From positions 1-54,371 of the forward strand of contig NW_026252178.1 of the NCBI RefSeq assembly GCF_025399195.1: a stretch of DNA of 54,371 nt, read 5' to 3'. A program made the translations under genes and the position numbers. A model generated the notes under the pieces. It was not told the DNA's origin. It worked only from the letters and a program-made list of their open reading frames with translations, and ran no database searches. Each line of letters opens with the position of its first letter. Within the stretch, counting starts at the first letter, position 1. This document shows, piece after piece, positions 38,183 to 48,101 of this stretch. Origin of the DNA: Umbelopsis ramanniana AG. Lineage: Eukaryota; Mucoromycota; Umbelopsidomycetes; Umbelopsidales; Umbelopsidaceae.

Positions 38183-39690
38183 TTATTTCAGGCCAGACAC
38201 ATAATTGTCAGTGGAATAGTGCTCTGGGTACTTTTTCATCAAATCAGCAAGTTCTTGTCGTTGTTCAACCAAATTGGGGGGAAGTTCATCGTATACATCT
38301 GTGAAAAGTTCTTCAACCGAGGGCTTCTTGCGTTTTTCAGCCGCTAGGAAGCTCTTCATGATGCCTTTTCTGGCTTCTTTTCGGTACTGATCTTCTTCTT
38401 CCTTTGTCCACCATTCCTTCAGCTCGAGCCACTTTCGTAATCTCGTAATTGGGTTATCCATTTCCGCTCGCCTTTCTACTTCATGGCGGTCTCTATATTT
38501 AGACGAATCATCGGAGGTAGAGTGGTGGCCAACGCGATAGGTCATAGCTTCAATTAAGACAGGGCGATTTTTCTCTACCGCGAGCTTACGAGCAGCTACA
38601 CTGGCATTATAAACTGCCCAAACATCATTACCGTCGACGCGGATAGTATCCATTCCGTATCCAACACCTCTGCTGGCTATACCGTCTCCTTTGTATTGTT
38701 CAGTTGATGGTGTTGAGATAGCATAGCCGTTATTGCGACTGCGTATAGACATAAGGAAGTCAGTGCCGAAGTCATTATTTTTTATAATTCATAAGATAAA
38801 TCAGAGACGTACCATATAAATATGACGGGGCTGCTCAAAGTGGCTGCCATGTTCATACCAGCATGAAAATCACCTTCTGAAGCAGCTCCTTCGCCAAAGA
38901 AGCAAACAGCACATGCTTTACGATTAGAAAGCTTGAGAGCATAACCTGCCCCCGTAGCCTGTGGAATTTGTGTGCCCAACGGAGACGAAATAGTCTGGAA
39001 GTTCAATTTCTTTGATCCATAATGGACGGGCATTTGTCGGCCCTTACCATAATCCGCGTCGTTTGAGTAGCACTGATTCATGAATTCATCCATGGTGAAT
39101 CCACGATACATCAAAACCGTTGCTTCACGATACTAATGAAATTTAACTTCAGCACCCTGACACGGTAGTTGTGATCACGTATCTAGGCAAAGCAGCAAAC
39201 GTACCTGGCCAAAAACGACATCTTCAGGGCTAAAAGCAGCTGCACTTCCCATGAAAGCTTCTTCACCATAATGGGTCATATAAAAGCTGATTCTTCCCTG
39301 GCGCTGTGCTTCATACAAAATATTATCCATAATATTCAGAGTCAGCATCTTCTGGTAGATATTGATGGCAAACTCCTTGGATACATCTGGGCCTTGTGAT
39401 TCGTCCAGGACCTTGCCAGATTGATCCATGACGCGATAGGCAGGAATAGGCTCAGCATTCTGTATGAATTTGAATTCAGGAGAAAATACGGTCTCAAGCG
39501 ACGGCGTAAGCTTGATTTTTTCTTGATGCTGAAGCGCGGCAGAGCTGCTACTGTAAAGTGCCTGAGCTCGGTTGAGTAAGTATGAGTGGGCAGAAAGACT
39601 AAGTGGAGAAATAGCAATTACCTTGCGATGAAGCAAATAAGGGACTGAACGTGTCTTTAAAACCGAGGCAAATGACAATTGTCTTAACAT
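38183..39690 (-). CDS. 2-oxoisovalerate (branched-chain) dehydrogenase E1 alpha subunit
   Basis: Thiamine-diphosphate-dependent subunit of the mitochondrial branched-chain 2-oxoacid dehydrogenase, which decarboxylates the keto acids of Val, Leu and Ile. Exons 39690-39622, 39561-39205, 39132-38813 and 38738-38183 join in phase to 433 residues. The N-terminus is a basic, Ser-rich mitochondrial presequence ([15 protein letters not shown]). [10 protein letters not shown] and [10 protein letters not shown] are family marks. The ThDP motif is [15 protein letters not shown]. The loop [16 protein letters not shown] carries the serines phosphorylated by BCKD kinase in animals, so control by phosphorylation is possible. 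The E1-beta and E2 genes are not in this window. Confidence 0.95.
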
Positions 39691-39787
39691 CTCGCAATGG
39701 CAGGGAGGGGATAGACTACAAGGGAAAAGACAGCGTGGGAAACCTGGGAGTGGGATTGAATTTTTTATTTCTTTACATGATTTTCCT

Positions 39788-42693
39788 TTAATTTAATTGG
39801 TAAAAGAGCAGATAGGCATCCTTCTTCCTTTTTTCGGCCATGCCTTGGACAGAACCGAGGTGACTAGATACTGAGTCATTATAGCAGACCCATCCGTCTT
39901 CTTGCCGAACATCACATACAAAATGTCCCCTTTTGATGGTACCGCCATGGTGACTTACGACGCTCTGCAATTTATACTCCACGCGTACCCCACGACTTCT
40001 TTGGTATTCAGCAGCCGCCAGACGTTGGAGTTCCGCCAAAGGACGAAGACCGTTCTCTTTGGTCTCATTGCTTGCCAGATAAGTATGTACTTCGGGTTCG
40101 CCTTGCTGTTCATTATCTTGATCTAAATCGGAATCGCTTTCTGGTTCTGATGGAATTGATCTTTCGGGTATATTGACTTCATCTGTGCACCATGGCCCTA
40201 TTCACAAACCGGTTAGTAACGTACAAAAAGCGAATGTGATAGCACAGACAACGCCTTACCAAGATTTAACGTCGGTCGCACCTGTATACAATCGTTCCTC
40301 TTTCGACAAACATCATCGTACATATCTTTGGTGAACCGTTTCAAATGAAGAACTAGTGTCCTTGGTGGTCGATTGATTTTCTTTCGAACTATCGCCTCTG
40401 TGCATTGGCACTCCTCGCACTTGTATGACACTTTCTCATCCTGATTAAAGCAGCGTGTTCAGCATATTCCGTGAACACCGCTACAAAACGTTACGTAGTC
40501 TCTTACCATAAAGTATTGAAAAAGCAAGGTAGGAATATCAACGCCAATAGGATCACTGCATCTAAAAATCAATTATCAGTCGCTATTTCTACCGCTACAC
40601 ACTTTATATTAACCAAAGGCACTTACTGCCACTCGCTACTGTCAGGGAGATTCAATGATAAATCACGGAAAACTTCAAAGTGCGTGGATGACCAGGAACA
40701 CTGCGTGCAGCTAAGTGTGGACGTAACTCGGCATTGAAAATGTTCATCCACTGGACAGCATTTGCCGTCCTTTTCATAGCAGCTGTCGTCGAGCTCTTGA
40801 CTGACTTCGACCGTATCGTTGTGAAGCTTGTTCAAGCACATACTCAGATATTCATGCGAATCCTGTTATGACGTAAGTCAGCTATATGCTATAAAGGAGT
40901 ATTTCGCTACTTAATACTCACCTCTTGCTGATGCTTGGTAAACCTTTCCGATGTCCTTGCTATACATGTCTGCAAATCATCCTGTTCGATCATCTCATTG
41001 GGATGTGAGATACGCAATCGAAGAATCTTGGTAAGTGATCTAAAAATATTATGTATGTCAGTTAGACATTCAATGTCATCCCGTAATGATATTAAGCTTA
41101 CTGGTATAGGGTCCCTTCAATCTTATCCTGGCTTTCCACATGTACGTCTAGTAATGCGCGACAAAAGCTTTTTAAGCTCAAAAGTGACTGTAGTATTGAA
41201 TTCACGTAACAAGTATTGCCAAGATTGGATAGTCTATGGGATGAGAAAGGTAAGTTACCGGTATAAAGATTACAAAGCACCCATCAAAATAACTTGCCCT
41301 GATGAGGATCGCGGTGAAGAAGTGGGAGATCTTTGCTTTTTTCCGTTCCTGACAGGGCTTCCCCCTGGGTTAGAACCCTGACTTGAGGTTTGATTGATTT
41401 TGGAAGGCGAACGTTGGTGTCGAGGAGGAGATACACATATGTCAGTCGAGCGGTCCTCAGATGGGATAGGTGATCTGCTTAGTACGCGACCTTCGTGGAG
41501 AAAATTGATCCAGGGCATATCAGTCTACGTCGAATGAAAAATCTAATAGTCGTAGGAACACTTACTGTTGCGCCTCACGTTGTTATCCAAACTGGAAAGA
41601 GCATCTCGTTCAGAAGAAGCTGAGGTATGCTGAAAATGAAAATCGTAAGCATAATGTATGATTTTAACACGGACAGTAGTCCATACAAAACCATCTTACG
41701 TTACCTTCGGATTTTCTTCAATGTTGTCAAAATTATTGATGGGTGCAAAGGAGCTAGAGATCTTCTTTTGAACGGTAAGCTTAGCGGTATGTGGAGGGCC
41801 CTTTCTCGGCTCGTTGATATTGTCAATCGCAGCTAATGGTTTCGTAGCTTCCTGCCGCGCTGCCGGGATTAATGGCTTAGCGGTATGCGGAGCGTCCTTT
41901 CTCGGCTCGTTGATATTGTCAATCGTAGCTAATGGCTTTGTAGCTTCCTGCCGCGCTGCGGGGTTAGATGACTTAGCGGTTGGTATTGATGATTCGTTAA
42001 TCTCGTCAAAGTTGTTTAGAGGAGCGTATGAGAAGGCGGTTAAGGATTTCTTCTGCAATGGCGGCTTACTCGCGTAGGTAACGGCTTTCCTTTTTTTGGG
42101 ATAGGCAGATATGGTGGTCAATGCGTTGACTGCCTGGGCGTCTTCATGTTCTATCAATACGACCCATCAGCTTTAGCGGATCAATTTCTAGCATGAAGTC
42201 TTCCCTTCACCAATTTTTACCTTGATTGTATTGAATTTTCTTCAGGAAACCCCCGACCACCGTTTCAGCTTCTTTTGTTTGAAAATTGAGAGTAAACTTG
42301 ACATTAGGATTCATGGTTCGCAGTGTTACTCTGTTTGCTGATGTGTCAGCCCATGAAAAGCATGATTTGATGTTTTTGGTCAGCTAACCGCCACAAAGGA
42401 AACACAAGGTTTAGAAAATACTGGCCATGGCTTCAATTTTAGTATTGGAAAATTACCTGAAACGCTTTCACTTCTTGACCACACGATTGAGTGATTTGAA
42501 GATGCAATAAGTCGTTTGCTGTGGGGATTGTGCGGTGTCAGTATACAATGGATTCAGAGCCGGCCGGTATAGTAGTATACGTACCTTTCACAAAAGAAAC
42601 CAGAGCTTCAGTCCAAGTGAGTGGGTTCCCACTGTTTGGCTTGATAGTTACTTGGCAGTCGTAATGGCGTAACGTTAAATCTCTAACATCCAT
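39788..42693 (-). CDS. USP37-like ubiquitin carboxyl-terminal hydrolase
   Basis: Cysteine protease removing ubiquitin. Twelve exons join in phase to 729 residues: 42693-42585, 42518-42457, 42383-42221, 42150-41705, 41629-41579, 41524-41298, 41233-41102, 41039-40922, 40862-40627, 40561-40507, 40440-40260, 40197-39788. The N-terminal 110 residues resemble the PH-like domain of USP37/USP29. A low-complexity linker has a tandem 32-residue repeat. The Cys box is LSNLGNTCYVNSILQSLL, QDSHEYLSMCLNKL follows, zinc-ribbon cysteines occur as CTQC and CEEC, and the His box is YKLQSVVSHHGGTIKRGHFV with CYNDS. The intron between exons 6 and 7 appears to be GC-AG. The start is uncertain: the frame stays open upstream to about 42820 without an ATG, so a further 5' exon is possible. 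Confidence 0.88.
41783..41974 (-). repeat. Tandem 96-bp repeat inside the USP linker
   Basis: Two adjacent copies, 41783-41878 and 41879-41974, differ at only about ten positions. Each begins AGCGGTATG and contains CTTTCTCGGCTCGTTGATAT. The period is a multiple of three, so each encodes a 32-residue unit (containing PAARQEATKPLA and IDNINEPRK) without breaking the frame. A partial third start (AGCGGTTGG) follows at about 41975. Confidence 0.85.
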
Positions 42694-43497
42694 TGAGGAA
42701 GAGGGGAGCTTTGGGCAGAACGACACGACGCGGTCGGTCGCGTATCTGAGGTTAAAAACTCGACGTGGCGCGTCACGGTCCTCCGCCTGAATATAATTCC
42801 AAATGTGGAAGCCAGCATAAATTTTTTGGGGGTTATTTTGTTTGTAGACATCACTTTATTGACGATACATTACATGATATATATACTATTCTTTTAGAGA
42901 AAACATTTGGATCCAATAAATGAAAAAGCATTTAAAAAAGACCAAGGTTTTTGCTCTATTGTATGATATCAATAAGGTTTCCAGATGGCTGCTCATACTG
43001 CACTAACGCTGGCTAGGGGGGGGGGGTTAAGGTGGTAACTATCCGATGCTTCAGTGAAATGGTTTTCCAGATATTCACGTTGATTTTTCGGTGATCACTG
43101 ATGAAAATCTGCAGCTCTTTCTTCAAAGCCTGCCATTTCAAATGACAACCGATAACAAATTGATTTTTAAATGCAGCAACTTTTCGCGGAGTAGTCCCAA
43201 GCATGGGGTTCTTGCTTGATGTTGTAACGGTATTTTCCACTAATTAATTCCTTTAGCATAAGTATGGTTTTGGCCCCACTAATTGACACATGGCATTGAG
43301 GTAGCTGTAAAAGTATACTACTATTGTCTGTCCTGTAGTTGCAAATGTCTCTTGTTGTCCATGCCGATAGATGTTTGAATGATACTTTCCATTCGGAAGC
43401 CAGAATATTCATCTGGAAACATTGAGGAGGTAAATAATAGCATTTATTTATTATATAAATGTCATTCAATCGTTCTGAATGCTTTGAGGCAGATCCT
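42694..43497. other. Intergenic region with G tract
   Basis: This contains the promoter or 5' end of the USP gene and the 3' region of the PNGase A-like gene. A run of about 11 G lies near 43016-43026. The part next to 42693 is GC-rich and open in the USP frame up to about 42820, so it may hold part of that gene's first exon. A minus-strand open frame at 43240-43013 has no recognised domain. Confidence 0.4.
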
Positions 43498-45590
43498 CTA
43501 ACAGTGGCTACTGATTTTATCAGACAAAATGGTAGAGTTATATGCGGAAACTTGGCGATGGTAGCATGTGTTGCCACTGCGATAATCAACGCTTGTCTTA
43601 GTCTGACCCATGCCATGAGTATTATTGGCATTGGAAAGCGCATTGGCGGCATAATAAGCAGTACCATCTTGTTTGGCAAAAGTCCATGAATTTGTCTTAT
43701 CTTTACCCCACTTTTCAGCTATTTTCTCATCATTACTGGAGTCGATCCAGCCATCAATACGAATTGATTGGTCACCAAAAACAGTAAAATTGTTTCCGCC
43801 ACCGATGTTCCAATTGAAATCAGTCGACAATGTATGCACTGGGAACGAAGCATTTTTTCTTTGAGGAATCTGCTGGGAACTGGCGGACTGCACGGTTGTT
43901 TGTGCCCAAGAGCCTGTATCGCATTAGTCTTCGTAGCAAACTCCTGTTTTTACCGACTGCAATTTGATTGACTTACTGTTGCTGGTATCATTAGCAAAAT
44001 AAAGGCGATTTTGATATTGAAGGCTAGATTTGTACGTATTGATTATTCGCCCTTGCGATGTATCGACGTATCCTTCGACATGTACGGATCTAGAGCCTTT
44101 GACTGTGATAACAGCATCAAGGTTCTTCTGAATTTCCTCATGCACACTCAGGGTAGCATTAGGACTGATTTTGGTACTGGTCACCGCTCCCGACGTTTGA
44201 TGGCTGTCCTTGTCAAGCCATAGGTGTAAATTACCATCGATGAGCCAGAAAGACTCGGCATTGACCACCTATATAAGATGATATGCCTTAATTGGATTGT
44301 ACAACATTATGACTTTCAGATCTAAGTATGCTTACCTGAAATTTAATAGTGTGCTGTTTTCCATCTACCATTAGACCAACAAAAGGAGACACATCAATCC
44401 ATGTTGAAGGAATGTTGAAAGCTCCTCCAATGGAAACGGTAGGTCTCCAAAGACTTGGTACAATACCACCTGTGAATACCACAGGGTGAGGTACGGTTGC
44501 ACCCACTAATCTCTCGTCAAAATAAGCCAATACTTCGCGATAAGGACCTGATAATTCAGGAACGGCGGTTTTAGTCTCATTCTCCGTACATTTGATACCT
44601 CAAAATATGTGTATTCACAGCACCCACCATTGGCTATTCCAGTGAGATTGACTTTATCAGCATAATCAGTTGTCGGATTAGAGTACCAAAACTCATCATT
44701 TGATTGACCAGAAGCGTAAACCTCAAGATATGCAGCTCGGATATTGCGTGGGAGTGTAACGTTCGTGCTGCTGAGGTCCGTCGCATCGGACAGATGATAC
44801 CATGCTTGATCTTGCGAGCCACTGCTGATTGGTACAATCGTATCGGCAACCGAAGGACTTGGGTTGTGCTTGTCGGTGCCATAAAACGTGAGGTCGGTTG
44901 TGATGATGTAGCTGCCGTTGTAGATGTCATTTAAGACGTTGCCAAGCTCCATCACCAAATGCTGATTGCTCTCAAACACAGAGGAGTATGCAGTGACATC
45001 CTGTAATATGAAGAGTTAATGCGGCTGCAAGTGAAAACACATCATAACTGAAAATATTGACCTTTTCAAACTTCCAGTGAATGCCATTATTTGTTGGCTC
45101 CGCTGTCGAAGTTCGCAATACTTCCACCTGCGAGAAAGATACCAGTTTTTAAATTACTTTGCTTTGTGACTGAAAATTCACGCGTTATCATGGACCTACC
45201 CCACCCATCCAGATGGCTGATAAGCGGTCGTATTGCTGTATAGAGATTTCAGCATTCAAGAATGGTTTGGTTCTTGCTTATATATTTTATATCTCTCACC
45301 CTTCCCTTTGATGCTCCAGTGTAAGTCAAGACGACTTTGCTCCATGGCCCAGGACAGTCTTTTGGAGGTACGTATGTAGTGTTGTATGTTTGCGATGGGC
45401 CGGTTCCTACGGTATGGGTCACGATATTGACTTTACATGGGTGAGTCGATGGTATTTGGATTGGCACCAAATCGACCTGCTCTATTTCCAGGACTTTTAC
45501 CACTGGTGAATTCTGCGATGCCAGCGAATCTGGCTTGGCTGCTGCAAAACTGAGGAAGCAGGCCAAGGCAATGAAATGGGCTATTTTCAT
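43498..45590 (-). CDS. Secreted peptide-N-glycanase A-like protein, frame interrupted once
   Basis: Relative of peptide-N4-(N-acetyl-beta-glucosaminyl)asparagine amidase A, which releases N-glycans from glycopeptides. Six exons: 45590-45300, 45235-45200, 45127-45062, 45000-44336, 44268-43977, 43913-43498, about 588 residues. The N-terminus is a signal peptide (MKIAHFIALACFLSFAAAKP). Family marks include YDRLSAIWMGGVEVLRTST, WKFEKDVTAYSSVFE, NGGCCEYTYFEV, GPYREVLAYFDERLVGATVP, PVVFTGGIVPSLWRP and SFWLIDGNLHLWLD. Exon 4 is 665 nt, one base short of keeping phase, and the reading frame changes near 44580-44605 between FEVSN and NETKTAVPEL. No intron fits. Either one base is missing in the assembly or this allele is broken. 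Many NxS/T sites fit a secreted glycoprotein. Confidence 0.85.
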
Positions 45591-48101
45591 GATTCTGTCG
45601 CGAAAATGACAAGCCAAGAGTGTAGATGCAGGTAATTTCATATCATGGTTTAAATATCTCATGATGCGAATTACATGAATATTGGCGATTGTACTATGTT
45701 CTACAAGAGTTAGGTAGCGAGCTGAGCTGTTATAGTAATCCCAGTCGTATTTGGTAAAATTGATGGTAAAGAAGGTTGAAATAGAGCTTAGTTCGTTCTT
45801 TATTGTAGTAAATTTCCAGATCAGGCTACAAAATTCATTTTTTGCCGGTTGCTCACAGTTCGTCGCCATCCCATTTCAGGCGGTTCGCCACATGGCATCT
45901 TCCTTGCCGTGTACAATCTAGAGCCAAGTAGATGTAAAGCATTCGTTCCTTATCAATGACCTAACCTTCGCTTTAGGTTTATGTACCTATACTGTACTCA
46001 ATTTTGCGATGTATTTTTATTACGCCCAACGAAAACAAATATTTTTCCTGCACCTCGGAGAAAAAAATCCCCCGTGTTTGAATTCAAGGGGTGGCCTATG
46101 ACATTGCAAAGCTTGAAGTTGGGTGAAATAGGTGAGCCAAGTTGCATGATTATCAAACCACTTGCGAATATGAAGAATCAGAAACAGAAACAGATAGCTC
46201 CAGGCACAAGAAGGTACGCTACATGAAAGATGCCATATTTTGCTCGACCGTCAGCCTTATTTGTTTCATAATACAGTGTTTGATTTCATTTCCGCAATCT
46301 GTTGATTTGCCGTCACCTATATTGATCTGTTGGTAGGGGAATACAAGTCGCTTGAGATAATACTTCAAATATCAAACGACCATAATAACGATATTCATCA
46401 AGAGCATATCGTTGTTTACATAGATAAATTTCACTAGGAAGCATTGTGGTGAAATTATGACGGCAATTTTCAAGCAGATAATCTGTAAAAGTACAAGTGA
46501 ATAAAACATGATGGATGGGGCGGCGAAGTATCTTTTTGAACAATTAAAAGTATTCAATATCTTTCTGCTGAGGTTCAAGTCTATATACGCGTTTTCTGAT
46601 GTACTTGCCTTTTACACAAAACGTGCACCTCCTCTACAGCTCTCTTTGAATAGTTATATCGTCAAACATCGGTTCATCCCTTTATTTACATGAAATTTGG
46701 GTGGCAGCCCTTCGTTAAGGATCATATATTCCTTTTCTCCTAATTTTGGCTTCTGCTCTGATTTGTTGAAACTCATTCAACATATTCATTTATCGTGATT
46801 TGAAAAGGGAACAGTATCGTGCAAACAAAGTCCTGGAGGCTGGTCGTACCTGTTTAAACTTTCAAAGAAAATAATTGGCTTAAATGCGTCAATTAAAAAT
46901 TGAGAAATACATATTTTGTAGAAACACCGCGTCGGCATTCGCTCATGGCATCTAGATGGGACAAGGATGACCAAGAGTCATTTAACTCTATTGGTAAGCT
47001 TTCAAGGATACCTCCGTAATATTTTGCGCACCATCTACTCTTTTATTTTATCGCATCCTGGGAGAATGCATCATATCGGAGTGGCGGGGGCGGGGCGGCA
47101 AGGAGAAGGAGAAGGAGCAACCCAAAAACTATTGGGACGTTCAAAGGACCTTTGTGCCTGTTTCGTTACTGCAAGGTTTTATTTTTAAACAAGCCGCAAT
47201 ATTTCTTTGCGACACCTTCCATCCCAAAATAAAAATGTCTTTGAAACCCGGTATGCAATTGCTGACAGTTTTCAGTTTCATGAAGTTTTAGACGATTTTC
47301 TTTCCTTCCTGGATTCCCTCCTGGAGTCCCAATTTACCGCCGACGAAAACCGCATTGATGTAAGCAAACAAATGCTCCAATTGATCGATACCGCCTAATC
47401 GACGTCCCAAAGCTGGGTAGTAAAACCGATGCAGGTATAAGCCAATGTTCTACCGCATACAGTACAGTTGAGAATCGTAATGACAGATATGAGCATGCTG
47501 CTGTGGCTGATTCATTGCCAAGCGCAATTATACGATGCGCAAGTTGTAAAATAGTCTCTGTGCTGCTTTATTTTGGCCATAATGAAAGAGTTATGATGAT
47601 CTCTGATGTTGTATGTTATGAATTGACTGGGTGATTAATGTCATCTGGAAAGTTCCCTTACTTTGGGAGAACAATTTACCTGGTGTTCGGCCCGCATGAT
47701 CAACAAAATGTCCCAAATTAGGTGAATTTATGGGTTATTGCCAAGACACGTAATTACTGTGCATGTGCAGGATGATTTGTTTTTGTTGTTTCCTTTGGCA
47801 TCATAATGATGAATTGAAGTAAACCCATAAAGTGAACGATATATTGCTCCGTATGAACGATGGCAAATTTGAAAGGGGCGCAGCCTAGCGTATTCATGGG
47901 CATTTAGAGGTCTTGCAGGTCTGCTTTTGATAAGGAGAAAATATGAAGCCTGCCGCTGAAAAACATTCAGTAAAATATTATATACCACCTCGTGTTATAG
48001 CCCCTAACGCATAATCGGTAAAACTCAACGGAGGCATAAAGGGCGAGATCAAATTCGATTGACTTATTTTTCAGTACCTTCTCTTTCTAATTATATTGAA
48101 C
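45591..48101. other. 2.5-kb gene-poor region upstream of the synthetase
   Basis: Mostly AT-rich DNA without a supported gene. A GC-rich purine block (GTGGCGGGGGCGGGGCGGC at about 47082-47100, then GGAGAAGGAGAAGGAG) looks like a promoter element. About 100 bp later a plus-strand open frame of 64 codons (47207-47398) has good protein texture (HEVLDDFLSFLDSLLESQ) but begins without ATG. The final 60 bp before 48102 are pyrimidine-rich and are probably the leader of the synthetase gene. Confidence 0.4.
47207..47398 (+). other. Small protein-like open frame without ATG
   Basis: The frame is open from just after a TAA near 47192 to the TAA at 47396-47398. Its C-terminal 45 residues look like a real acidic amphipathic helix pair (FHEVLDDFLSFLDSLLESQ, NRIDVSKQMLQLIDTA). 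An ATG at 47230 lies in a different frame and would give only a short peptide. A short upstream exon (for example the ATG at 46947) could be spliced to it, but I found no join with correct phase. It may be a small gene with an unresolved first exon, or a remnant. Function unknown. Confidence 0.3.

Noticed and set aside
43167-43679. 170-codon minus-strand frame near the PNGase A-like gene
   Set aside because: It overlaps the true last exon in another frame and continues into 3' sequence; no domain is visible.
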